Source of the DNA: Rhypophila decipiens
Taxonomy: Eukaryota; Ascomycota; Sordariomycetes; Sordariales; Naviculisporaceae
Assembly: GCA_033297075.1 (NCBI GenBank)
Contig: MU858129.1
Span: 62,001-126,000 of the forward strand
Direction of reading: 5' to 3'
DNA: 64,000 nucleotides
Shown: positions 35,867 to 46,447 of the stretch, piece by piece
How the letters are laid out: every line of letters starts with the position of its first letter
Position numbering within the stretch: position 1 is the first letter of the stretch
Translations under genes and position numbers: made by a program
The notes under the pieces: model-generated
Told to the model about the DNA's origin: nothing
Database searches by the model: none
Seen by the model: the letters and a program-made list of their open reading frames with translations, nothing else

Positions 35867-38015
35867 TCAGAGTTCCCGGTAGTCGCTCGGCCGGACCCGT
35901 TTCTGGCGATTTTGGTGTCGGTGAGGGTTCACCGGCTTGCGGAAGTAAGCATCGTCATCATCGGCAGGCTGGCCTGTAAAGTTTCGGTGGAATGGCATAT
36001 GCTGTTGCTGTTGTTGATTGTGATGTTGGTTGAATCCGCCGTTCATGTTTGGACCGGGTCCTCCATGATGGCCGCCGCCATTCATACCGTTCATGTGTGG
36101 TGGGCCGCCTCTACCGGCGTTCATATGGTTCATGCCGCCGCCCAGGCCGTTGCGCCCGTTCAGGCCTCCTCCCATGTTCATTCCACCGGGTCCCATACCC
36201 ATCCCGTTCATTCCTCCCATACCCATGCCCATGTTGCCGGGTCCCCCCCACATGCCACCGTTGCCGTTCATACCCTGAGGTCCGGCAAATCCGCCGCCGT
36301 TGGGCATGCCACCGCCCATCATAGGGTTCATCATGCCATTCATCATGGGGTTCATGCCCATGTTCATGCCGGGCATTCCCATGCCGCCTGGGCTCGCCCC
36401 GAAGGTGCCAGGCAGCATCGGCATGCCGGGAAACATCATGGGCATACCGTTCATGTTGCCCATTCCGTTCATGGGGTTCATCCCGCCCATGCCATTCATC
36501 ATCATCGGGTCCATCATGTTCGGGTCTTGTGTCTTTTGCATGGCTTTGGGCGCTTTGGGGATCTTGGGGTTCTCGGCAATGTCTTCGGCCGGACGTTTCC
36601 TCGAGACCTGCCCCTTGTTTTCTCCATTGGCGACGGGTGTGGAAGAGGTGCTCCTGGGTGTCGTGTTTGAGGTGGCTGATGTTGTTTGTCGGTTTTGTGA
36701 GGCATTGGTTGAAGCCGGAGCCGGAGTTGGCGATTTTGACCCTTGTTTTGTCGTAGTTGGCTTGGTAGTGGACGCCTCTCCTGCCTTGGGCGACTTTGAA
36801 GGACTTTTCGACCCCGCCTTCGCCTTATTGTCCTTCTCGGCGAGGTATGCCTTCATCCTCTCCACCGCCTCCTCGTCTGCCTTTAGGTCATCGATAAGTA
36901 CGCCTTCAGTCTTGCAGCTAGGGCAAACGAAATCGCTCTCAATGAGAGCATTAGTGATGCAGTCATTGCAGTACGTCTTCTCACAACACGGTGTCTTCAT
37001 TGGGTCTATGAACATTTTCTTGTCGATGGGGCATTCCAAGCCTCGCTCCTGGACTTCCTTGTCCCCTTCTGGAGCGGCCTTTTGCGCAGCAGTATTCGAC
37101 TTGGCCTTGGCCTGAAACTGTTCCCAAGAAGCCTTGTCGGGTTCAGCAATCACAAAGTCACCATTTTCATCGACCATGATGCCAGCTGGTTTCGATTCGT
37201 CCCCGTCAGCATTTTGTCCCAGCGCTGTTGCCTTGTCCACCGTCTTCAAGAACGACTTGGGAATGCCTGTTGTCCGCTTGACGCGGGGACGGTTGTCGTA
37301 TTCTGGGTTGTCGTTGGTGGGACACTGCTGGATCCAATGTCCCTTCTCGCCACAGCGGAAGCAGATGTAGCCTAGGGGAGGTTCGTGATCAGGGGCGTTT
37401 GCTTGCTTCTTTGGGCCATGCTTTGCGACATATTCTTGACTAGAGAGTTTGTTAATACACAGAGTAAGTAAAGGGGACAAGGGAGGAGACATACGTAGCC
37501 ATTTCCTCCTCATGGGAAGTAAAGTGTTGGGTCTGTGCCTGGAACACCGCTGCCAGCTTCTCTTCCTCGGTCATGGCACCGCTCAGCTGCACAACAGGTG
37601 CCGCTGCCGCCTTGATGAGGGGCTTCGATATTTGTTCTCTCCGTGACGAATTCTTGGCATGTACTGGCATCTTTCCCGAGACATAGCGAGCGGCGCTTCC
37701 TCGCCCTTGGACCTTGGGGGGCATACGCCGCGCGATGACGGTGGTCGATCTGGGGATGATTGTGGTGTCATCGTCGTACTCTGAACCATCTGTTAGTCGT
37801 CTGTTTCTGCTTGTCTGGTGGGAGTCGCTGGCTAGCATACCTTCTTTCATGCTCTCGTCGGCAAATATGACAAGATCGAAATCTGTTCCATCACCGAGCC
37901 CGCTCCGGAGGATGATTTCACGTTTCAACTCAAAGACGTTAATGCCCGTCCCATCGAACTCCACGCGCGTGGGTTCCTTCTGGGACTTGAACTTGAAAAA
38001 GACAGACGACGCCAT
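35867..38015 (-). CDS. MPE1: Cleavage and polyadenylation factor subunit Mpe1 (RBBP6-like)
   Basis: Subunit of the CPF/CPSF mRNA 3'-end machinery. Exons 38015-37841, 37780-37495 and 37439-35867; introns 37840-37781 and 37494-37440; 677 aa. Domain order: DWNN ubiquitin-like domain (1 to about 80, MASSVFFKFKSQKEPTRV...), CCHC zinc knuckle (C180, C183, H188, C193), RING/U-box-type finger (C290 to C329, with CPIDKKMF and CEKTYCNDC). A Lys/Ser/Thr-rich linker and a long Met/Gly/Asn-rich tail (about 440-640) end in RVRPSDYREL. DWNN-knuckle-RING is diagnostic. Intron 1 is 60 nt with no stop. I prefer the acceptor TTCAG over ACAG nine bases earlier, because the latter abuts the CTAAC branch point. 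Divergent to UPS1. Confidence 0.94.
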
Positions 38016-39866
38016 CTTGATTTCCGGTGACTGCTAGGATCCTACGCTTCTGTGACTCGAGCACCCAAGGCACCAGAGGCTATCAACCAGACCCAGAGCA
38101 GATTGGCTGTATATTAGACGAGAGACCTATTGCGCGACGCTACCGGTGATATGTCATCCACGACTATTCCACAATGAAATGGGGTTGTGAGAAGGGGATA
38201 GGGGAAAGGTGGGTACTGTGCTCTGCTGTGACTTGATAATGCCTAGGTAGAGTCCCTTGTCAAAAACGCAGCAGTGTTCTTTTTTCTTGCTCTTTTCTGT
38301 CGCTTTTTCTTCTTCAACTTGCAAAAAGTTGGGAGTCAATTCTGGCTGTACTCAAAAGGAGACAAAAGCGCTTTATGAATGGAGTATGATGGTAGAAAGG
38401 AAAAGTACAAAGAGACCGATGACTTGGTCGTTCCTATTCGATTGTTTTGAATAGTCTCAATCGCTGCAGCGTTCCTCCTCAATACATCCAAGACACCACT
38501 GCCATTGATCAAAGCAACCTTTAGGAAGCCGAACGAACACAAGATCAAAAGTCCGCTCCTCGAGCGCCGCAAGAAAGCAAAAAAATGGTGCGCGCGGTTG
38601 GTTGATGAGAATCGATTGATTGATGCCAATCTGCCTGCGATGAATCAGGCACACGATGATCGTCTGACGTGTTTCTTCGGCGGGCTTTGTTCGGTCTTTA
38701 CGGGCGACCAGAACAGCAAAGGGGCAAAGGCGAAAAGCCGTGATCGAAGTTCGACTGAAGAACTAGAATGAGCGCGTTAGAGAGCGATGCCGAATTTTCC
38801 GTCACTGGTGTTGTCACTGTGGCTGTCGTGTTCGTTGTGTCGAAATCAGGATGCGAGGTTGCAGGGTGAAGGAGATTGAGGAGCGACAGGCCAGGTAAAG
38901 AAGTCCTTTCTGGAGGGCGTGGCTGATGATGACTAATGGACCGCACCCAAACTTTACAAAAGCCAAGACCCCGCATTCGAACGCAAACGGTTTCTGCCTA
39001 GAATTTCAGGCATGTTTACATAATGCATCTGCCGCGCTGAAGAACCTTGGAGGCAACATCGGTAACTTTGAAGACTATCAGGATGACCAACTATGAACGG
39101 AAAGGTTTTTGATACAAAGTCTCTTCTCTATTGATTTATTGGTTCAATGCTATCAAGGTCACATGCTTCAAGGGCCAGACCCAACTTTTGAAGATTCTAT
39201 TTGGGATATAGTTAAGGTTTCCCTGGATTGTTTATACGTTCTGTTAGTACAGCACGTTCCCGCTGTTGTCGCGTGATGATGATGCTGGTCTCGAACGGCT
39301 TCCAGAAGATCCCGTCCCACTGACCACTGAGAAGGCAGGCAGGATGAAGGCATGAGCCGACGACATCGTCAGAGTTGCACAGCATTCCTCCATTTGGCCA
39401 CCCTCTTTTATTCCTAGTGGGTGCCCAATCTCAATTGAATTAAGTTCTTGTCGCCTTTTCTCATTTTTGATCATCACGAACCCGATTCATAGCGTTTTCC
39501 TCCCGGGCCACCAGTCCATTTTCTGGACGATAACGCCGAAGCCGAAAAAAAAGTTGACGAGCTTCCTCGTGGAGACACTGGGAACCTTGGACCACTTCAA
39601 ATGTGCACCACCTCCCTTCTTCGATCGTGAGCTTTTGCTTCACAAACAAACGCGTCCATTCAAATCGCACTATCATCCCACCATCCGAACTCAATTGCGC
39701 ATAAGCTATTGCGGGCTCGCCACCCCCTCCGCATTGTCCGCGTCGAGTCCGGGGAACTGCTTCAACTCGACGGATCCCATCCATCTCGCTCCACCCCAGA
39801 CCCGAGGCTCTACCCGCTGCGCAACCGACTTGCTCAACGATAGCTACCCGAAACAGCTCCCGCAAG
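38016..39866. promoter_or_regulatory. Divergent upstream region of MPE1 and UPS1
   Basis: 1.85 kb. Opposing ORFs of about 140 codons near 39,461-39,901 overlap each other on the two strands; the plus one begins with TTG and runs into UPS1 in another frame. I read this as UPS1 5' leader, not coding sequence. Confidence 0.5.
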
Positions 39867-40595
39867 ATGGTGCTCACTCACACGACAAACCATACCTATA
39901 ACCACCCATTTCCGACGGTAACCCTCGCTTTCTTCCTACGATACTGCACGCCGCAGCTCAACCCCTTCGCGAACCATGTCCTCAGCACCGACACCATTGC
40001 CCAACATGTCGATCCTGCAACGGGTCGACTACACACAACCCGCATTCATCTCAAGAAGTCCAAGATGCCCCCTGCGGTCATGAAACTCCTCCCAACCAGC
40101 CTCACGGGCGGTGCCGCCGACAAGGCGTCGTATATCCTCGAGACGAGCGTCGTTGACATGAAGGAGGGATGGATGTCGACCGAGAGTCGGAACCTCAACT
40201 TTGTCGGTGTCCTGTCCGTTATTGAGAAACAGACGTACTCGGCACCGGCAACCTCGCCGTCGCAGCATGTCACGGCTCCCAATCCGTTTGCCTCGAATGG
40301 AACAACAGATGTTGCCACGACGGTGATTTTTAGATCAAGGCTCGGAGAGCGTATCCGTGACAAGCTGCACACAGCGCACCATGACGCTTCCGGTGAAGGC
40401 GGATGGTTCTCCCGGCTTGGTGCTCGAGGCGTACAGAGGAGCATCGAGTCCCTTGCCTCGACAAAAACGGTGGATCAGCTTGGCAAGAGCCGGGAGGGCA
40501 TGCAGAAAATTCTTGAGCGCCTTCGCCAGACCGGCGTTATGGGCGTGCTTGAGCTGAGGAAGATGGCCAGAGAGCGGAGCATGGAGGCAGCATGA
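39867..40595 (+). CDS. UPS1: PRELI/MSF1 domain protein, Ups1-like lipid transfer protein
   Basis: Mitochondrial intermembrane-space protein; in yeast, Ups1 with Mdm35 carries phosphatidic acid to the inner membrane for cardiolipin synthesis. Single exon, 242 aa. The PRELI domain covers about 1-185: MVLTHTTNHTYNHPFPTV, then the conserved NPFANHVLSTDTIAQHVD, the TTR-hydrophobic-KKS block and ETSVVDMKEGWMSTESRNL. The MVLxH start and VLSxDTI match Ups1 better than Ups2/Ups3 as I remember them. The C-terminal 50 residues form a basic helical tail longer than in yeast. Convergent with the GST gene. Confidence 0.88.
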   Translation: MVLTHTTNHTYNHPFPTVTLAFFLRYCTPQLNPFANHVLSTDTIAQHVDPATGRLHTTRIHLKKSKMPPAVMKLLPTSLTGGAADKASYILETSVVDMKEGWMSTESRNLNFVGVLSVIEKQTYSAPATSPSQHVTAPNPFASNGTTDVATTVIFRSRLGERIRDKLHTAHHDASGEGGWFSRLGARGVQRSIESLASTKTVDQLGKSREGMQKILERLRQTGVMGVLELRKMARERSMEAA

Positions 40596-41146
40596 ACAAA
40601 ATTTCTTGGAGGGTCCTGTGTCAGACCCTAAAGGTACTTCATGTGTTCGCCTTTGCAGCTTCATCCTTGGTTGAGGCTTTGTATTACCACCTATTGTCCA
40701 AATGGACATGTAACTTTATGTTATGACTCTATCTTGTTAACTTTGCTATCAGCCAGGCGTCTGTTTTTGCTTTTCATATATCAGGCTTCCGGAACTGGGA
40801 AAATTCTGCCGGAAGGAGGGTCGGAAACCCTCGATTCGATCATTTGGGAATGAGCGAACTAGCATCATCAGGACATGGAGGACTCGGAGGAACTCTTTCA
40901 CGGCGTGATCCTACTTGAGGCATCGTCGTACTCAATTTCGTTGGAAGATGGAACAAATCGATAGGCATGAAAGAAGAGATGCCCTTGGCAGGGTTTCCAC
41001 CACTTGTGTGATCTATCTTCTTTAGCCCAAACACTCTCTTAGCATTTAAGAGGCATGTTGTGTGTATTAACTCTGCAACAAGGAAATAAAAAATCTCCGA
41101 AAACATATCACACATTCGTCCTTCGTTGTTGACTTTTGAAATGTGT
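40596..41146. other. Shared 3' region of convergent UPS1 and GST genes
   Basis: 551 bp of 3' UTR-like sequence between two stop codons. Nothing else recognised. Confidence 0.45.
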
Positions 41147-41893
41147 TCAAACAGCCCTCAAATCCTCCAAAAGCTTCTTGCCCTCCAAACTCTCCTCATC
41201 ATGAACAGGCTCCCTGATCGTCTCTTTGAGCGCCTCGTCGACCCACTCCTTCAGCTCTGGCAGTGAGAGGATCCTCTGAACATATTCCTTGACCTTCTCA
41301 TCCGTGATGTACTCGATCGAATTGACATATGTCTGCAACCTCAACACAACAGGGGCAAAGAAGGCATCCACCGCGCAAAAGTTCTTGCCTGCCAGGTAAG
41401 GTCCGCCGAATCGAGAGAGTCCTTCGGACCAGAGCGCATTGATCCGCTCAAGATCGGCCACCAAGGATTCGGAAGGACTGAGGAGCTGGAGACGGAGACC
41501 AATGTTCATGCCCATTTCGTTGCGGAGGGCGTTAAAGCTGGCGTGCATCTCTGCTACCGAGGATCGGGCCCATGCTCGTGCTGCTGCTGCTTTGTTGATG
41601 GGTGGGTAGATTCCTGATGTTGGGTGCATGTCGGAGAGGTGCTCTACTATGGAGAGGGATTCCCATAGGATTATCTTTTCTTCGGAGTCGGAGTCGGAGG
41701 ATGAGGAGATGTCGTGAAGACAGGGGACGTGGGCGGTTGGGGAGAAGGCTTTCCATTGGGGCTGGCTGTACGAGCCTGGAGTTAGGTACTCTAGGTGTTC
41801 GAGGAAGGGGATGTTTAGGACCTTCATGAGGAGCCATGGTCGGAGGGACCAGGACGAGTAGTTCTTGTTTGTTATGTAGAGGTGGTAGACCAT
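41147..41893 (-). CDS. Glutathione S-transferase-like protein
   Basis: Single exon, 248 aa; the start is the ATG at 41893 because MVYHLYITNKNYSSWSLRPW is the typical beginning of this GST group, whereas the 39 in-frame residues upstream look like 5' UTR. The thioredoxin-fold domain covers about 1-98 (NYSSWSLRPWLLMKV with the likely thiol-activating Ser, and cis-Pro in AHVPCLHD, then ESLSIVEHLSD). The all-helical C domain covers about 105-225 (GGPYLAGKNFCAVDAFFAPV). A Ser/Asp run (SSSSDSDSEE) enlarges the loop before the ESLSI motif. The substrate is unknown. Sense-strand GC skew changes from C-rich to G-rich along the gene. Confidence 0.88.
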   Translation of the reverse strand: MVYHLYITNKNYSSWSLRPWLLMKVLNIPFLEHLEYLTPGSYSQPQWKAFSPTAHVPCLHDISSSSDSDSEEKIILWESLSIVEHLSDMHPTSGIYPPINKAAAARAWARSSVAEMHASFNALRNEMGMNIGLRLQLLSPSESLVADLERINALWSEGLSRFGGPYLAGKNFCAVDAFFAPVVLRLQTYVNSIEYITDEKVKEYVQRILSLPELKEWVDEALKETIREPVHDEESLEGKKLLEDLRAV

Positions 41894-42843
41894 GGTGATG
41901 TTGTTTGGAGGTGAGACTGGTTGAGTAGTAGTTCGGTTGATGAGATTTGACTCTCTACTCGATTGGTGATCTGGGAAGGGGGCTTCGTTTAAATATGAGC
42001 AAAGCAACAAAGGTTGTAAGTTGTTTGTGTCGTATCTTGTGTGGTATTGATAGTTTGATAATATCGGACGCCTGATGAGTGCGCGCGATAACAGAGAGGG
42101 CTGAAGGGAGGAGGTGTAAAGAGCTGCTTTGTTCTAAGAAGACGGAATATTTATGTCAAGGCTCTTTATATCATTCATCATAAACACTATCATCAACGGT
42201 TCATTGCACGCCCTTTTCGTGACTATGACTCCTGATGCAGCAAGCCGCTGCCGAGCCAGGGTTGTATAACAGACACACCCCACTGGCTCATTCGTATAAA
42301 TCACCCACAATCCCCAGATATGGAGACTCAGATACTGAGGGTAAATTCATCAGTTGTTAAAGTATGTATGTAAATTCTTCTCAAAGACGTAACATATGAG
42401 TCCCGCAAGAATACACCAAATATCAAATCTACAACATATTACGGACTTATAGATACAGAAATCGTATTCCGTCGCAGTGGTTACCCCATCCCGGCCGTCC
42501 GGGACACTGCCGTACGCCTTTCGTTAGACGTTGGACCGGCGGCATTGCATGCATTAACGAGCTTCCTAAACCACCTTAGAGCGTTTATGTTTGGACTAGC
42601 AAACAAGAGAGTAGCACTGGTACGAAACTCAGTGCCTGCACCTCTTACAAAGACGCCCACCTATGACACCAAAGTGTCCTGATGAAGTTGAAGATCCCAA
42701 GATATCTTGTCCGCTGAACATGGATCCAAAAATCCAATTCGGAAATGCCAAGAGAATCGGTATCTAGATTTATACTGTCGTTCTGTTCCCTGTCTATATG
42801 TTTTATTTGACATGGCCACAACGACATCTCCTCCAGCAGCGAC
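41894..42843. promoter_or_regulatory. GST promoter side and TrpRS 3' flank
   Basis: 950 bp between two minus-strand genes. No ORF or RNA signal of note. Confidence 0.45.
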
Positions 42844-44498
42844 CTAAGCCTCAGCAGCCGGGGCGGCAGTCTGTCCCTCCTTCTCCTTGGCCTTCTGGGC
42901 CTTCTTTGCCTCGATCTGCTTCTGCTTCTCGAGCTTCTTGAGCTGGTTCTTTGTCATCTTGCCATCACCCGCTCCCTCCTCGCCTCCATTTGCAGCAGCG
43001 TCACCCGCAGGCACAACCTGTGGTACCACTCGTGGGGCATGGGGATTTCCAACCCACTTCAAAGGGCGCTCCGACATAAACAGCTTAACTGTCTCATCGT
43101 CAACCTTGTGCCTCAGTTCTTGGAACTCGCCAACGTATTGCTGCAGCTCTTTGATGCAGATAGCCTTGAGCTCACCCGTGAGCATCTTGCCAGACTCATA
43201 CTCTTGCCGGATACGCTCAAGCTCATCGTCATCTTCAAGGAAGAAACGGAGATACTGGAAGCTGACATCGACATCGGTGCGGCCTCCCTGAGCTCTGTGC
43301 TCTTCCTGGCTCACCTTTCCCCCTGAGAAGGCGTACCTAGAAATAGTACGTTGCGTCAGCAAAGCTCGCTATGACCAGCTGGTCTGCCAGCAACTTTGAA
43401 AGCTTACTTGTTGATCTTGTTCTTTATTTGACTAGGAGTGTCCTTCATGAAAATGGCAGACTCGTCGATCGAGGCTGACATCTTGGTGCCCGGTCCCTGA
43501 AGCGCATCAAGGAACTTGGCATGGATCATGCTGGGCTTGGCAAACTTGATTCTGGATGCCACGTCTCTGGTCATGCGGAAATAAGGATCCTGATCAATAG
43601 CACATGGAATCAAGGCTGGGATGGCACATGTCTTCTTCTCGTCGTCTCCAAAGATGAACGGGAAGGAATTGGCGAATGAACTGGCACCCTGAATCGCTCC
43701 GAAGTGAATCCTGCCAATGTTGCTGCTCTCATTGAATCCGAAGATGGCTCTCGCTTGATTGAGCGTGATATGCTTGCTGATTCGCACGCAGTTCTTGTAG
43801 AAGGCGCCGCCCATGAACTCGAAATCGGAGAAGATAAATGTCTTTGCGGGATCGAACCCAACAGCGATGATGTCTTTTACGTTGCTGTTGCAGTATCCCA
43901 TCACTTCCTCGATTGTGCGCTTTTCGGAGAAGAGGTATTTCTCGTCATCTAGATCCTGGTCAGTTGCAGGTCCAAAGCAACATCAAATTTCTAGAGCTTA
44001 CCAGTAAGCATGATCACCAGTGGTACATCAAAGACATCCTGCAACCACTTGGTAAAGGTGAAGGGCACCGTGTGTCCAATGTGAATGGCGTCGGAGGAAG
44101 GGCCGCGGCCGGTGTAGAGGAAGAACGGCTCCCCTTTCTCGTAACGATCTAATATGACCTCGAATTCCCTGTGGGAGAACACAATGCCTCTTCTTAGGAA
44201 ACGGTGTGGCTTTTTCCCAGTAACACGCTCAAATCTGGCCAGTAACTCCTCGTCGATCAACTTTGTGCCGAACTCTTCGACCAATTTCTTGTAGTCGATC
44301 GCCTTGACGACGCCATCTGCGCCGACCTCTCCTTGGACCTGAAGACAAACCGAAAGTTAGTCACAAGTTCGACTCGTCTGTCACTCGTAGGGGGCGTACG
44401 TTGTATGGATCGATCGTCTGTTTCGAGGCCTGGGGCTGGACAACTTCAGGAATGGGCGACTCTTTGAGAGCCTCTGCGTTGACGCTTGTGGCAGCCAT
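42844..44498 (-). CDS. WRS1: Cytosolic tryptophanyl-tRNA synthetase
   Basis: Charges tRNA-Trp in the cytosol (class I synthetase). Exons 44498-44400, 44338-44002, 43948-43408 and 43336-42844; all introns GT-AG with closing phases; 489 aa. Motifs: [19 protein letters not shown] with the HIGH-type signature at 119-122, [25 protein letters not shown] and KMSAS at 301-305 (KMSKS variant usual for the eukaryotic/archaeal TrpRS). The C terminus carries a Lys/Ala/Glu-rich helical extension (about 450-489) ending AAPAAEA. No mitochondrial presequence is visible. It is divergent to MRF1 over 607 bp. Confidence 0.95.
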
Positions 44499-45105
44499 TG
44501 TGTTCGTCTGGCGGGCAAGCTCAATTGGTTAGAATGCAATGAAGCGATCGAGTCAACTTTCCCGGGAAGCTTCGTGGACAATATTTCAAGTATGGGAAGT
44601 TGCCAGAGTTTCACAGTGAGTCAGCCTTGCGCCTCTATAATAAATCCCAGGATAATGGCGGGGGAGGGGTCGCCGTTGTTCAATGGAACTTCAGGCCCCA
44701 CACGGGAGACCGGGACAAAAAACAGTACCATGACATGAGGACAAGTACATAGCCGCTACAGATACTGGGAAGCACATCAAATCAGATACTATATTGAAAT
44801 ATTGAGTAGTTTGGAATTTTTCATCATCCTCCATAACAACATAGCTGGCCGGACTCATCATCTGTATTCCCTTCTTCCAAAGGCTGCGACAAACCGACAA
44901 TGGTAATCGTACATGTACCTTACGGTCGGTCAATACTTGTGGGCTACTTCTAGAAGGCGGCTGTACCCGGCAGAATTCGGCCCCTGTCAACATCCTTGTT
45001 GAGCATGCATGGCCCGGCAGGCAAGATCCAAAATTTTGGGTAGCTCCCCTGAAAGCTTTCAGATGAACGAGTCGCGATCAAATCGCCTGTCAATGTATCG
45101 CAAAT
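44499..45105. promoter_or_regulatory. Bidirectional promoter region between WRS1 and MRF1
   Basis: 607 bp between divergent start codons of a cytosolic aminoacyl-tRNA synthetase and a mitochondrial release factor. It must hold both promoters. No element identified with confidence. Confidence 0.5.
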
Positions 45106-46447
45106 ATGTTTACGGCACCATGGGTGTGTCGAAGCTGTGCGCATTCGCTGAAACGCGCCAATATATTTCAACTCATACGGAGAGCTAGTACAAGTTTGTG
45201 CACCCTTTCGCCTACACATTATTCATCCGCTAACTTGCCTATGTTAAGCCGCCCCTGGGGGTCTTCCGACATCTCTCTTCGAGAGAGCAAGAAAGATTAC
45301 TGCCGAACACGATCAATTGAGTACACAACTCGCGGCGACCTTCGATACCAAGGTTGCGAAACGCGCCGGTGAGATCGCCAGAGTTGCGACTGCATTCAAA
45401 GAGCTGGAAAAGGCGACTGCATCCTTGGAAGAACTTGAACCGCTGTTGAGATCGGAAGATGCAGAGCTCCGGGAACTGGCCAAAGACGACATCGAGTCTA
45501 CAACGGCAGAACTGGCCACCCTGAGACACAACCTCTCGGTGGCTCTGACGCCGAAACATCCGTTCGCAGATATGCCGTGTCTGCTCGAAATACGACCCGG
45601 ACCCGGTGGTATTGAGGGGCGTTTCTTCGCCGACTCTGTTTTCCGAATGTACAAGGACTATTGCTCAAATAAGGGGTTCCGAACACGCGTGGTTAAATAT
45701 GAGATCTCGGATGCGGAAGGGGTTAAAGGCAACGACGGGGAGCTCCCATTGCAGGAAGCTGTGCTGGAGGTGCAGGACGAGGGTTCTTACCAGTTATTTC
45801 GTGCTGAAGCGGGCATGCACCGTGTCCAACGGGTCCCCGCCACCGAGACGAAGGGACGGACTCACACCAGCGCTGTAGGCGTGTGGGTTCTCCCCTCCTT
45901 TCCTGAGACGGGCAGTCCCGAGATGGAAAGTGATTTCGAGAACCCGGAAAGCGACTTTTACATCGACCCAGCAGATGTCAAGACCGAGACGATGAGGGCG
46001 CGGGGAGCCGGCGGCCAGCACGTCAACAAGACGGAATCGGCAATTCGGCTGACCCATATACCTACGGGAACGACAGTGAGCATGCAAGATTCACGATCAC
46101 AGTCGCAGAACCGCGTCTCGGCTTGGCGGATTCTTCGCTCGCGGATTGCTCAACAACGGCGAGAAGCTCGAGAGGAGCTGGCCCGTAGTTTGAGAAGCAG
46201 TGTGCTGGCGAACTCGCAGATTACGCGCGGCGACAAGATCCGGACGTACAACTACCAGCAAGACAGGTGCACAGATCACCGCAGCGGACTTACCGTTGCC
46301 AATCTGCCCAATGTCCTGATAGGAGGAGACGTGCTGGACAGAGTAATCGCTAGTGCCCAGGCATGGCTTGCTGAGAGAGACATCAAGGCTCTGGAAGCTG
46401 ACGAGGGGGCTGCTGCTGCTGAAGAGCAGAAGAAGCAGGCCAAATGA
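45106..46447 (+). CDS. MRF1: Mitochondrial peptide chain release factor 1
   Basis: Class I release factor that reads UAA/UAG in mitochondria and triggers peptide hydrolysis. Exon 1 is 45106-45187, exon 2 is 45249-46447; 426 aa. GGQ is at 282-284 in ARGAGGQHVNKTESAIRLTH. A coiled-coil N domain precedes a PCRF domain (LLEIRPGPGGIEG, then LFRAEAGMHRVQRVPATE). The first 28 residues are basic with Arg/Ser and no acid, fitting a presequence. The intron (45188-45248) has donor GTACAA, a CTAAC branch point and, unusually, AAG as 3' splice site; it is the only acceptor I find that restores the frame and keeps the family-like LFERARKI. That border is less certain than the rest. Confidence 0.92.

Noticed and set aside
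35861..37115. Long plus-strand ORFs (269 and 271 codons) opposite MPE1
   Set aside because: They are antisense shadows of the Met/Gly/Asn-rich tail and zinc-finger exon of MPE1; the encoded Pro/Met/His-rich strings follow from that bias.
37452..38015. Unspliced 187-residue DWNN protein as a separate gene
   Set aside because: It reads through two introns; splicing joins it in frame to the zinc-knuckle/RING part, giving complete Mpe1.
39467..39901. Plus-strand ORF of 144 codons overlapping the UPS1 start in another frame
   Set aside because: It begins with TTG, is Pro/Thr/His-rich, and is mirrored by an equally long ORF on the other strand; better read as UPS1 leader.
41894..42010. In-frame extension of the GST upstream of 41893
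   Set aside because: The 39 extra residues are low-information and the family starts at MVYHLY; likely 5' UTR.
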